Below are positions 53,477 through 63,197 of a DNA stretch of 63,370 nt, piece by piece. How positions within the stretch are numbered: the stretch's first letter is position 1; each line of letters starts with the position of its first letter. The position numbers and the translations under genes are program-made. Under the pieces are notes generated by a model. The model saw only the letters and a program-made list of their open reading frames with translations. It had not been told where the DNA came from and made no database searches. This DNA is from UBA3206 sp964548855 (GTDB lineage: Bacteria; Bacillota_I; Bacilli_A; Acholeplasmatales; Anaeroplasmataceae): positions 1 through 63,370 of the forward strand of contig CAZJSR010000009.1 of NCBI GenBank assembly GCA_964548855.1, read 5' to 3'.

Positions 53477-54247
53477 ATGAAAATTATTGATAGTTTATTT
53501 AGACCTAAATTAATAGGTAAATATATTAATGAACATATAATGCATTCTATTATATATTTTATATTATTTGTTTTATTATGTGCTGTTCCTAGTGTAGCGA
53601 GTGCACTTAATACTCCAAATCTTACATATAGTAGTCAAATTTCTTTGATAGAAGATATCAAATCAAAGAATGAAACAAATATAAAAATAGTTGATAATAA
53701 ATTAATTTCAAATAATGAAAAATGTATCTTTGTTGGTGATGGTGTTTCTATAGCGTTTAATACAAATGAAGTAGAGGATTTAGTTGTATTTTCATTTAGT
53801 GAAACAACATATACATTATATTATGGTGGATATAAGGTAAAAACAGTAGAATATTCTAGTATGGAAAATTCAAATCTAGATTTATCTTTAATTCAAACAG
53901 GTGAAATTACAATGATTTATCAATTGTTTTCAATATTAAATGTTGGATATGATGAATTATTAAAAACTGCAATTCCTGTATATTGTTTAGAATCTATTTT
54001 TATGCTTTTGATAGAATTTGCGATTGTTTTTGTGATAATTTTAGTTTTTGGTGCTAAATTTAATCCAGCAATTCCAGCTAAATTTAGAACAAAGGTAGCT
54101 ATATATTCACTTACATGGACATTTGTTTTATATTTTATAGGAATAAATATTGGATTAGGTTGGTTATATTATATAGGACTTGTAGTCTCATTTATATTTA
54201 ATGCAAAAGCATTAAGAAATTTAATTAGAGTGGAAAGGATTAAATAA
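53477..54247 (+). CDS. DUF1189-like membrane protein
   Basis: A 256-aa protein with one N-terminal helix (about 23-43), a roughly 100-residue external domain, then three or four helices (about 165-250). The layout and the KIIDSLFRPKLIGKYI opening match DUF1189 proteins found in Bacilli, whose role is unknown. AAAGGAG precedes ATG 53477. It ends 1 bp before polC, so it shares the polC transcript. Confidence 0.65.
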   Translation: MKIIDSLFRPKLIGKYINEHIMHSIIYFILFVLLCAVPSVASALNTPNLTYSSQISLIEDIKSKNETNIKIVDNKLISNNEKCIFVGDGVSIAFNTNEVEDLVVFSFSETTYTLYYGGYKVKTVEYSSMENSNLDLSLIQTGEITMIYQLFSILNVGYDELLKTAIPVYCLESIFMLLIEFAIVFVIILVFGAKFNPAIPAKFRTKVAIYSLTWTFVLYFIGINIGLGWLYYIGLVVSFIFNAKALRNLIRVERIK

Positions 54248-54248
54248 T

Positions 54249-57200
54249 ATGGAATATTTAGATTATTTAAAAATTACAAGAGCGATTGATTTTAATAATA
54301 ACGATGTTCAAATTAATGAAGTTCTTGTATCAAAAGAAGATAAATGTTTTTATATTAATATACTAATAAAAAAAGCCTTAAATATTAAGGCTTTTCAACA
54401 CTTTATACAAAAAAATGAAGAGTTATTTAATGATGTTGGGTTTAGTTATGAAATAAATATTAAATATGAAAACGAAAATCTAACAAATGATGAAATAAAA
54501 GAATATTTTGATAATATAATTTCTTTACTTGTTGATGAGAGTCCATTTTATTCGACTCTTAAAATATTTGATTATAAAATAGAAGGCAATACAATTACTA
54601 TTTATGTTGATGAGATAACAAAGATATATAAAGAGTGTAGTGAAAGAATTGAAAAAGAATTTAGTAAATATAGTTTAAACATTAATTTAAATTTAGAACA
54701 AAGCGATGGTGCGTTGCAAAAAAAAGAAGATGCTCTTAAAAGAATTATTGAAGCAGATAATCTAGAACATCAAAAGAAATTAGAAGAACTTGAAAAACAA
54801 AGGCAATTAGAACAACTTGAAATAAAAACTGAAAAACCTAATTATTCTAAAGGTTTTTCAACTGATGTTATAAGTATGAAAGATGTTCCTTCAACTCTTG
54901 AAGAAATAGATAAATATAAAAATGAAAGAGGAGACGTTTTTATAAGTATAGAGGGTGAAATATTTGATGTTACTTTAGAACAAAAAGCTAGATCACATTT
55001 ACTTACTTTAAAGGTAACTGATTATACAGACTCTATTTTAGTTAAAAAATGGGTTAGAGGAGAAGAAGAATTAAAAAAAGCCTCAGAATATAAACCAGGA
55101 ATCAATATTAAAGCATCAGGTAAAGTGCAATATGATACATATGCAAAATCAGTTGTGTTTGAAGCTAAGGTTGTAACACCTACGGGTATCGTTAAGAAAA
55201 AGATGAGAGTTGATGATGCAGAGGTTAAGAGAGTAGAATTACATGCACATACTAAATTTACTAATATGGATGGATTAAGTAGTGCAGGAGACTATATTGA
55301 TTGTGTTAATAAATGGGGACATAAGGCTATTGCGTTTACAGATAGAAATGGTGTTTATGTTGTATCAGAAGTATCACATAATAAAAAAATTGGTGATTTA
55401 AAGCCTATATTTGGAGTTGAACTTGATTATTTAGATGATAGTAAATTCCATATTACTTATGCAAAAAAAGATGTTAATCTTAAAGATGCTACATATGTTG
55501 TTTTCGACCTAGAAACAACAGGCTTTAGCCAAACATATGATGATATAATTGAGATAGGTGCTCATAAAGTTAGAGGAGGAATGATTGTTGATGTATATGA
55601 GACATTCGTAAATCCTAAAAGACATATTCCTGAATCTATTACAGTACTTACATCAATAACAGATGATATGGTAGCTGATGCTCCTTATATTGAAGAGGCT
55701 TTAAAAGGATTTTTAGAGTTTAGTAAGGATTGTATTTTGGTTGCTCATAATGCTGACTTTGACATTGGAATGATTAGAGCCAATGTTAGAAAATTAGGAT
55801 GGGAAGATAAAGAACTTGTTGGAATTGATACACTTAATTTAAGTAGAGCTATGTATGCAAAAGAATTAAAGACATTTAATCTTAAATCTATATGTAAATA
55901 TTTTCATGTAAAACAAGAACATCACCATAGAGCTACAGATGATACTAGAGTTACAGCAGAATGTTTTATTCATATGTTAAATGATATATATGCTAAAAAT
56001 ATATATAATTATAATGAACTTAATTCTTTAATTACAACTGATTTTTATAGAGAAGTTATTCCGTCTAGAATTAATGTATTAGTTAAAAATCAAGTTGGAT
56101 TTAAGAATATGTATAAACTAGTAAGTGATGCACTTACAGATCATTTAGCTAAAGACGCAAGAGCTTTAAAGAGTGTTATTGAACAATATAGAGAAGGTCT
56201 TTTATTAACTTCTAGTGGTGTTTCTGGTATATTTGAATTAGCACTTAATAGAAGTCAAGAAGAATTGGAAGATGCGATAAATTATGTAGACATTGTTGAA
56301 GTACAACCTCCTAGTTCATATAATCATTTGATTGCGTTCTTAAAAGATGGTCATAATGGTTATGAGATAATTTTAAATACTATAAAAAATATTATAGATA
56401 CTGCAAAAAAATTAGGCAAAATAGTAGTTGCAACATCGGATTCTTATTATATTGAACCAAGCCAAAAGAAATTTAGAGAAATTCTTATTGGTACAAACCA
56501 AGTTGGTGGTGGTGTTCATGAACTTAAGAGATATCAAGATAAATATGATGCAACGCCAGATGCTCATTTAAGAACAACAAACGAAATGTTAAAAGAATTT
56601 GATTTCTTAGATGAACAATTAGCTTATGAAATCGTTGTTACTAATACTAATTTAGTAGCTGATATGACAGATAAAATTAGATGTTTCCATAAAGAAATGT
56701 TTGTACCTGCCGATGATGAATTTAAAGATCATCCAGATCCAGCGTTTAGACATCCATCGATGATTGAAGGAATGAATAAAATAGTTGCGGATAATGTTTT
56801 AGAAAGATATGGAGAAAAACCACATCCATTTGTAAAAGCACGTGTTGAAAGAGAACTTAAAAGCATTATTTCAAGTGGATATTATTCAACATATTTTATG
56901 GCTCACTTAATGGTTAAGGATTCACTTGATAATGGGTATTTAGTAGGTTCGAGAGGTTCTGTTGGTTCAAGTTTTGTTGCGACAATGATGGATATTACAG
57001 AAGTTAATCCTCTTCCTCCACACTATTTATGTCCGCATTGTAAATTTACTGCAATTAAATTCTCGCCTGAAGAAGAAGATAAAATCGCAAGTGAGGAGGA
57101 AAGGAATTTACAATCAGTATTACGTGAATATCAAGATGGATATGACTTGCCTGAAATGGAATGTCCTATTTGTAAAACAAAAATGCATAGAGATGGACAT

Positions 57201-58760
57201 GATATACCATTTGAAACATTCTTAGGATTTAATGGAGATAAAGTTCCGGATATTGACCTTAATTTCTCTGGTGAATATCAACCTAAAGCACATTTGTTTG
57301 TTAGAAAATTAATGGGTTATGATAATTCATTTAGAGGTGGTACTGTAAGTACAATTGCTGAAAATACAGCATTCGCTATTGTAAAGGATTTCATGGCTAA
57401 AAAGTGTCATGGATTAAGAAATACTGAAATTGAAAGAATAAGTAAAAATTTAATAGATATTAAACGTTCAACAGGTCAACATCCTGGTGGTATTGTTGTA
57501 GTTCCTAAGAGAATTGACATTTTTGATGTAACACCTATTCAATATCCAGCAAATGACCGAACAAACCCTTGGAGAACAACACATTTTGATTATCATGCAT
57601 TTGAAGATAATTTGTTAAAATTAGATATTCTAGGACATGATGATCCAACGCTAATTAAATATTTTATGGATATCGTCCATGAACATCAAGATGAATTCCC
57701 ATTCTCTGATGCAAGAAAGATTCCTGTTGACGATAAAAAAGTATTTTCACTTTTTGGGTCTACTGAAGCAATAGGTGTAAAGCCAGAGGATATTGATAGT
57801 GAAGTTGCGTCTTTTGCAGTGCCTGAATTAGGTACAAACTTTGTAAGACAAATGTTACTTGATACGAAACCTCAAACTTTTGCAGGACTTGTAAAAATTT
57901 CGGGATTATCACATGGTACTGGAGTTTGGATTGGAAATTCAAAAATATTAGCTGATAAGGAAAATCCAAGTGAATTTGGTACTATTCCATTTGATAAAAT
58001 TATAGGATGTCGTGACGATATTATGGTTGACTTAATGTTCTTTGGTCTTGAACCATTAAAAGCATTTAAAATAATGGAATTTGTACGTAAAGGAAAAGTT
58101 AAGAAGGATCCTGAAGGATGGGCTCCGTTTAAGGAAGCTATGATTGAGAAAAACGTTCCAGCATGGTACATATGGTCATGTGAACAAATTGAATACATGT
58201 TCCCTAAAGCCCATGCGGTTGCGTATATTTTAATGGCACTTCGTATTGCGTGGTTTAAGGTATATAAACCAGCGATGTTTTATAGTGCATATTTCTCTAA
58301 ACGTGCAAAAGCGTACGATGTTAAAGCATTTAGCGGCGGAAGTGCTTTAATTAAACAAAGAATAAGAGAATTGTCTCAAACTAAAGAGAAAACAGCTAAA
58401 ACTGAAGATTTGATTACATCTCTTGGTGTAGCATTAGAATGTGTTGCAAGAGGTATAAAGTTTTTACCTGTCGATATTATGAAGTCTGATGCGACAATTT
58501 TCACAGTTGAAGGTACATTAACTGATGGTAATTTAAGAATGCCTTTTACGGCATTTGATGGACTTGGTGAAAGTGCTGCAATTGATATTGTAAAAAAACG
58601 TGAAGAGAAAATATTTACATCTAAAAAGGATGTTTTAACGAGAACTAAATTAAATCAAACGTTATTTGAAAAGTTTGACGAAATGGGAGCATTTGGAAAT
58701 CTTCCTGATGAAGACCCTGAAGAGAGTGTAGGATTGTTTGCACTTCTTGATGATATGTAA
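54249..58760 (+). CDS. polC: DNA polymerase III PolC
   Basis: Main replicative polymerase of low-GC Gram-positives. The 1503-aa protein holds, in order, an N-terminal domain, an OB fold (about 225-320), a PHP domain (VELHAHTKFTNMDG), a DEDDh proofreading exonuclease inserted in it (YVVFDLETTGFS, AHNADFDIGM, HHRATDDTRVTAE), a zinc-binding segment with CPHC and CPIC, the palm with VGSRGSVGSSF and catalytic VPDIDLNFSGEY, and a C-terminal HhH. Length is slightly above Bacillus PolC (1437). It starts 1 bp after the DUF1189 gene. Confidence 0.98.
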   Translation: MEYLDYLKITRAIDFNNNDVQINEVLVSKEDKCFYINILIKKALNIKAFQHFIQKNEELFNDVGFSYEINIKYENENLTNDEIKEYFDNIISLLVDESPFYSTLKIFDYKIEGNTITIYVDEITKIYKECSERIEKEFSKYSLNINLNLEQSDGALQKKEDALKRIIEADNLEHQKKLEELEKQRQLEQLEIKTEKPNYSKGFSTDVISMKDVPSTLEEIDKYKNERGDVFISIEGEIFDVTLEQKARSHLLTLKVTDYTDSILVKKWVRGEEELKKASEYKPGINIKASGKVQYDTYAKSVVFEAKVVTPTGIVKKKMRVDDAEVKRVELHAHTKFTNMDGLSSAGDYIDCVNKWGHKAIAFTDRNGVYVVSEVSHNKKIGDLKPIFGVELDYLDDSKFHITYAKKDVNLKDATYVVFDLETTGFSQTYDDIIEIGAHKVRGGMIVDVYETFVNPKRHIPESITVLTSITDDMVADAPYIEEALKGFLEFSKDCILVAHNADFDIGMIRANVRKLGWEDKELVGIDTLNLSRAMYAKELKTFNLKSICKYFHVKQEHHHRATDDTRVTAECFIHMLNDIYAKNIYNYNELNSLITTDFYREVIPSRINVLVKNQVGFKNMYKLVSDALTDHLAKDARALKSVIEQYREGLLLTSSGVSGIFELALNRSQEELEDAINYVDIVEVQPPSSYNHLIAFLKDGHNGYEIILNTIKNIIDTAKKLGKIVVATSDSYYIEPSQKKFREILIGTNQVGGGVHELKRYQDKYDATPDAHLRTTNEMLKEFDFLDEQLAYEIVVTNTNLVADMTDKIRCFHKEMFVPADDEFKDHPDPAFRHPSMIEGMNKIVADNVLERYGEKPHPFVKARVERELKSIISSGYYSTYFMAHLMVKDSLDNGYLVGSRGSVGSSFVATMMDITEVNPLPPHYLCPHCKFTAIKFSPEEEDKIASEEERNLQSVLREYQDGYDLPEMECPICKTKMHRDGHDIPFETFLGFNGDKVPDIDLNFSGEYQPKAHLFVRKLMGYDNSFRGGTVSTIAENTAFAIVKDFMAKKCHGLRNTEIERISKNLIDIKRSTGQHPGGIVVVPKRIDIFDVTPIQYPANDRTNPWRTTHFDYHAFEDNLLKLDILGHDDPTLIKYFMDIVHEHQDEFPFSDARKIPVDDKKVFSLFGSTEAIGVKPEDIDSEVASFAVPELGTNFVRQMLLDTKPQTFAGLVKISGLSHGTGVWIGNSKILADKENPSEFGTIPFDKIIGCRDDIMVDLMFFGLEPLKAFKIMEFVRKGKVKKDPEGWAPFKEAMIEKNVPAWYIWSCEQIEYMFPKAHAVAYILMALRIAWFKVYKPAMFYSAYFSKRAKAYDVKAFSGGSALIKQRIRELSQTKEKTAKTEDLITSLGVALECVARGIKFLPVDIMKSDATIFTVEGTLTDGNLRMPFTAFDGLGESAAIDIVKKREEKIFTSKKDVLTRTKLNQTLFEKFDEMGAFGNLPDEDPEESVGLFALLDDM

Positions 58761-58792
58761 TTTGTGAAATTGTGTTAAAACAATGTGTTCTA

Positions 58793-58821
58793 TTGTTTAG
58801 TTAGATAATATATGATAATAT
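58793..58821 (+). promoter_or_regulatory. Promoter of the BI-1 family gene
   Basis: TTGTTT, exactly 17 bp, TAATAT with TG one base upstream, 25 bp before the start codon. Confidence 0.65.
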
Positions 58822-58845
58822 ATTTTTACAAAGGAAGTTGATAAA

Positions 58846-59595
58846 ATGATTAAAAACGGAAATCCAATGTTTAGTTCTGTAAACGTTAATTATGATGAAG
58901 TATCAGAAAATCAAGCTACATATAAAGGAGTAACAATAAAGACGTTATTCTTGTTAGGTATATCAGGAATTACAGGAATTATTGCAGGTACTGGATTATA
59001 TAGAGTAAATAATTTTGGTGCTTTAATGTCATTGTTATTTATAAGTTTAATAGTTGGTTCTTTCTCAATTATGATAGGAAGAACAAGTGTAAAATATTCT
59101 AAATTTTTTGCAGTATTATATGCTGTATGTGAGGGGATATTATTAGGAACTGTGACGGCAATCTTTGATGCGGCTTATCAAGGGATAGTTTTAATGGCAA
59201 TAATCGCAACATTATCAGTATTTTTAGTATGTTTATTGTTGTTTGCCTCAGGTGCAATGAGAAATGTAAGTAGACTTAATTCAGCATTAATGATTATTTT
59301 CTTCTCATATATATTCTTAATGTTAATTTCAACTATTTGTGTTGTATTTAATGTGCCTATAATTGGCAACTTTATATCATCAAATAAAGGTCTTTCTATA
59401 GGTGTGTCTTCTGTACTAATAATATACGGCGCTATTACACTATTGCTTAACTTTAACGAAGTTACATATTATGTACAATCAGGTTCTAGTAAAGAATTTG
59501 AATGGATAGGATCTTTTGGGCTTTTAGTTAGTATTTTATATATCTATCTTCAAGCATTATATCTTCTATCATATTTTCTTAGTAGAAAGGATTAG
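58846..59595 (+). CDS. Bax inhibitor-1/YccA family membrane protein
   Basis: A 249-aa protein with seven helices (from about residue 29 to 245). ATYKGVTIKTLFLLG and YAVCEGILLGTVTAIF match the BaxI_1 group of the BI-1 superfamily, whose Bacillus member YetJ is a pH-sensitive calcium leak channel. Whether this copy conducts calcium is inference. GGAAGTTG precedes ATG. Monocistronic, with its own promoter and a stem-loop behind it. Confidence 0.88.
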   Translation: MIKNGNPMFSSVNVNYDEVSENQATYKGVTIKTLFLLGISGITGIIAGTGLYRVNNFGALMSLLFISLIVGSFSIMIGRTSVKYSKFFAVLYAVCEGILLGTVTAIFDAAYQGIVLMAIIATLSVFLVCLLLFASGAMRNVSRLNSALMIIFFSYIFLMLISTICVVFNVPIIGNFISSNKGLSIGVSSVLIIYGAITLLLNFNEVTYYVQSGSSKEFEWIGSFGLLVSILYIYLQALYLLSYFLSRKD

Positions 59596-59597
59596 TT

Positions 59598-59631
59598 AAT
59601 AACCTTTGCAGACGCAAAGGTTATTTGTTTA
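59598..59631 (+). terminator. Stem-loop after the BI-1 gene
   Basis: AATAACCTTTGC, loop AGAC, GCAAAGGTTATT: a perfect 12-bp stem followed by TGTTTATATTT. The T-tract is imperfect and the stem ends 11 bp before the glycosidase ATG. Confidence 0.65.
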
Positions 59632-59636
59632 TATTT

Positions 59637-62027
59637 ATGGAAAACAAAAAAATAAATGAATTAAAATTAAAAGAAAAAATAAGATTATTAGAAGGGCATG
59701 AATCTTGGAATACATATCCAATAAAAAGACTAAATATTAAGGGTATTTCTTTAACAGATGGACCTTTAGGTGTAAGGAAAAAAGCGACAAAAAAGGGAAA
59801 AGGCGCTCTTGGACTTGGCTATGCAATACCATCAACATGTTTTATAGCACCTATTAACTTAGCTCAAAGTTTTGATGATGAACTATCTTATCAAGTGTCA
59901 TCTAAAATTGCAAGAGAAGCAAAAGAGTTAGGTGTTGATTTATTATTAGCACCAGCAATGAATATAATAAGAAATCCTAGATGTGGTAGAAGTTTTGAGT
60001 ATTATTCAGAAGATCCTATATTATCTGGTAATATTGCGGCATCATTTGTTAATGGATTACAAGATAATGATATTTACGCATGTGTTAAACATTTTGCTTT
60101 AAACAACTGCGAGAATTATCGTTACATATCTGATAGTATTGTGGATAAAAGAGCGTTAATGGAAATTTATTTAAAGAATTTTGAAATAGTAATCAATAAA
60201 TCAAATCCTAAAAGTATCATGTGCTCTTATAACAAATATAATGGTATACCTTTAAGTTCAAATAAGTATTTACTCAATGATATATTAAGAAATAAATTTA
60301 AATATTCTGGATTAATTATGACCGACTGGGGAGCTACACATGACCGTGTAGTAGATTTTAAAAGTGGTGTTGATCTAGATATGCCTGGTGGTATAAGAAA
60401 GAATAGATATGATTTATATAAATACTTTAAAAAGAATAGAAATGAAATAGATATTTTAAATAAAAGTGTTTCTCGAATTTTAGAATTAGATAATATCAAT
60501 AATTCTAAACCAAACAATGATATTTTTAAAGATAATTATGATACATTATTAAGTAGCGCTTTAGATAGTATAGTATTATTAAAAAATGAAAATAATATAT
60601 TACCATTAAATAAGAATAAAAAATATTTAGTAATTGGAAGTTTATTTAAAAGTCCTAGATATCAAGGTGCAGGTTCAAGTAAAATCAATCCTATTTATTT
60701 ATCTAAATTAGATGAAGTTTTTAGTAAGAATGTTTCTTATGATTATATTAAAGGTTATACTATAGAAGATAAAGATGATGAGGTATTGTATAATGAAGCA
60801 GTAGAGAGTGCTTCAAATTATGAAAATATTATCTTCTTTGGAGGATTAACTGAGGATTATGAAAGTGAAGGTTTTGATAGAGATACAATAAAACTTCCTA
60901 ATAATCAGAAGAAATTAATAGATGAATTGTCTAAGAAAACGAATGTCGTTTTAGTTTTATATGGTGGAGGGATCATGGAAATTCCAGCCTTTGAAAGATT
61001 AAAAGGTATTGTTTATATGGGACTCTTAGGTGGCGCAATAGGTGAGGCATCTTATAAAATTTTATTTGGAGATTATTGTCCAAACGCAAGACTTTCTTTA
61101 TCATGGCCTAAAGATAATTCTAAAATTATGTATAATGATACATATTCAAATAGTTTGATAGAAAAATATAAAGAAAGTATTTATGTTGGATATAGATGGT
61201 ATCTAAATCATCCTGATGATTGTCGTTTTCCATTAGGATATGGTTTATCATATACTAATTTTATATATCGTGACTTTAAAATAGATTATTCTAATAAGAT
61301 AATTAAAGTCTCTATGAAAATAAAAAACATTGGACAATATGATAGTAAAGAAGTAGTATTGGTTTTTATTGGTAAAAATGAAAATTCAAAAGTATATAAG
61401 TCAAAAAAAGAATTAAAAGCTTATAAGAAAGTAACTATAAAAAAACAAGAAGAGGTTAGTGTTACAATTGAAATTAATGAATCAGAATTAGCTTATTACA
61501 ATATAGATTTAGATAAATGGATTATAGAAAATGGTAAATATCCTATATACATATCTAAAGATGCGTTTAATGATATTTATAAAGAAAATATAGAAGTTAA
61601 TTCATATAATGAACCTAAAAATGTGTATAGTAATGATATAAATTTTATGTATAATAACGGTATTGAAATAGAAGATGAAATGTTTTATACTATTACAAAA
61701 TATAAAGGTGTTAAAACAAAATCAAAAAAATTTACTATTGAAACACCTTTGTTTGAATTTAAAAAGAAATTTTTATCTAGAATATGTCTTAAGATAATGA
61801 TTAGTGCAGTAAGGTCAAGAAAACTCAAACATATGCCTGATTCAAACGAAAAAAGGGAATTACTTAAGAATGAGGAGTTTATGGTGAAAGTCATTCCACA
61901 TAACACAATGAGAAGTCTTGTACAAAGTTCAGGAGGACTTGTACAACTATCAATGGCTTACGCAATTGTTGATATCGCAAATGGTCATATATTAAGAGGA
62001 TTATTTAAAATGATGAGGAGAAAGTAA
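59637..62027 (+). CDS. Glycoside hydrolase family 3 beta-glucosidase-type enzyme
   Basis: A 796-aa cytoplasmic glycosidase. The N-terminal (beta/alpha)8 domain has LTDGPLGVR, LLAPAMNIIRNPRCGRS, VKHFALNN, MCSYNKYNG and the nucleophile Asp230 in MTDWGATHDR. The second alpha/beta domain has GGLTEDYESEGFDR and the enzyme ends in a fibronectin-like domain. The last 90 residues form an extra tail with a hydrophobic stretch, not typical of the family. No signal peptide, so it acts on imported glycosides. ATG 59637 is used; no good ribosome site is visible. It is coupled to the TM gene that follows. Confidence 0.93.
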   Translation: MENKKINELKLKEKIRLLEGHESWNTYPIKRLNIKGISLTDGPLGVRKKATKKGKGALGLGYAIPSTCFIAPINLAQSFDDELSYQVSSKIAREAKELGVDLLLAPAMNIIRNPRCGRSFEYYSEDPILSGNIAASFVNGLQDNDIYACVKHFALNNCENYRYISDSIVDKRALMEIYLKNFEIVINKSNPKSIMCSYNKYNGIPLSSNKYLLNDILRNKFKYSGLIMTDWGATHDRVVDFKSGVDLDMPGGIRKNRYDLYKYFKKNRNEIDILNKSVSRILELDNINNSKPNNDIFKDNYDTLLSSALDSIVLLKNENNILPLNKNKKYLVIGSLFKSPRYQGAGSSKINPIYLSKLDEVFSKNVSYDYIKGYTIEDKDDEVLYNEAVESASNYENIIFFGGLTEDYESEGFDRDTIKLPNNQKKLIDELSKKTNVVLVLYGGGIMEIPAFERLKGIVYMGLLGGAIGEASYKILFGDYCPNARLSLSWPKDNSKIMYNDTYSNSLIEKYKESIYVGYRWYLNHPDDCRFPLGYGLSYTNFIYRDFKIDYSNKIIKVSMKIKNIGQYDSKEVVLVFIGKNENSKVYKSKKELKAYKKVTIKKQEEVSVTIEINESELAYYNIDLDKWIIENGKYPIYISKDAFNDIYKENIEVNSYNEPKNVYSNDINFMYNNGIEIEDEMFYTITKYKGVKTKSKKFTIETPLFEFKKKFLSRICLKIMISAVRSRKLKHMPDSNEKRELLKNEEFMVKVIPHNTMRSLVQSSGGLVQLSMAYAIVDIANGHILRGLFKMMRRK

Positions 62028-63146
62028 ATGAAATTAACTAAAGCAAAAATATTAAAAATCATATCTATTACAGTATCAATAATGGTTGCGTCATTGGGAT
62101 TGTTTTTTAAAATTGATGGCGACTTAGGTCTTCTTTTGAATGACTCAATTAAATTTTTACCGCTTATTATGTTAATATGTTTAACTATATTATTAATAGT
62201 AGAATTATTTTTCGCTAAGTCGTATGGAAGGGCTATATATATGTTTATAGCACTTTCAACATCTATTTCTTTATATAGTTCAGGGTTGTCTATAATGAAT
62301 GCGGGAATATGGTTTTTGTCTTTAATATATTTAATACTTACTATATTCTCTCTTATTAAAGGAAAAGAAAGAGAAGGATTAAGTAAACTACCAGAAGGTA
62401 TACTTACAGTTAAACAGGCAATAATTTTATATGGTGTATTGTTATTATTAGTTATATTAGCGATAGTTTATTTGTTTATTTGGGTGAATCTTTTTAATAA
62501 AAAGATGATTACAGCTATTATAATTATGTTTATTGTTTTATTTGTATTATTTATACCACTGGTTTTCTTTACAAATCCTTTAAGAAAAATAGTTAACAAA
62601 TATAATAAAGATCTCAATTTCAATGATTTTTATAATTCAATAAATAAATTATTATCTAATAATCTATCTGACGATACTAGAATATATTTAATGCTTGTTT
62701 TATCTAATTATATGTATTATAAAAATAAAGAAGAAGGTATTAGATTATTTAATTCTTTAAATCGTCCTAAAAGTAAAAATTATGCTAGAGTATATGATCA
62801 ATTTGCGGTTACAAATGCAATATTTGAAGATGATAATGAACTGATTTATAAAAGAATTGAGGATTTATCATTAGATCCAAAAAATATTCAATTAGTTAAA
62901 CAAGCTGAAAGATTCATCACTTTATATAAAACAAATGAATATATTGATAATATTGAGAAATTATATCCGATAAATACGGTAAATAATTATATGAATTTAG
63001 TTAATGAATTTAATTTAATGTGGTATTATGATACAAGAGGCTATAATGATAAAGCTTTAGAAATTGCGAAAAGAATTATTAGTTATAATTTAGATCTTGA
63101 TTATATGAATGATGTATCAAATAAAATTATAAATAAAAATGTATAA
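62028..63146 (+). CDS. Hypothetical six-TM protein with helical C-terminal domain
   Basis: A 372-aa protein: six likely helices within the first 190 residues (about 10-28, 42-60, 68-88, 92-110, 133-155, 162-182), then a cytoplasmic helical domain of about 180 residues with weak TPR-like spacing. I recognise no family. ATG 62028 directly follows the glycosidase stop with GAGGAG upstream, so the pair is co-translated; it may assist membrane handling of the sugar, but that is speculation. Confidence 0.65.
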   Translation: MKLTKAKILKIISITVSIMVASLGLFFKIDGDLGLLLNDSIKFLPLIMLICLTILLIVELFFAKSYGRAIYMFIALSTSISLYSSGLSIMNAGIWFLSLIYLILTIFSLIKGKEREGLSKLPEGILTVKQAIILYGVLLLLVILAIVYLFIWVNLFNKKMITAIIIMFIVLFVLFIPLVFFTNPLRKIVNKYNKDLNFNDFYNSINKLLSNNLSDDTRIYLMLVLSNYMYYKNKEEGIRLFNSLNRPKSKNYARVYDQFAVTNAIFEDDNELIYKRIEDLSLDPKNIQLVKQAERFITLYKTNEYIDNIEKLYPINTVNNYMNLVNEFNLMWYYDTRGYNDKALEIAKRIISYNLDLDYMNDVSNKIINKNV

Positions 63147-63156
63147 ACAAAATGTT

Positions 63157-63197
63157 ACCTCCAGCGTATATTAAATATGAAGGAGGTTTTATTTTTG
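63157..63197 (+). promoter_or_regulatory. Possible ribosome-site-sequestering hairpin before the coat gene
   Basis: ACCTCC (63157-63162) can pair with GGAGGT (63182-63187), which is the ribosome site of the TTG start at 63195. Stem of six pairs with a 19-base loop; low to moderate confidence. Confidence 0.35.

Noticed and set aside
58778..58798. AAACAAT ... ATTGTTT stem-loop as a terminator of polC
   Set aside because: Seven A/T-rich pairs without a following T-tract; it overlaps the -35 of the next promoter and is probably fortuitous.
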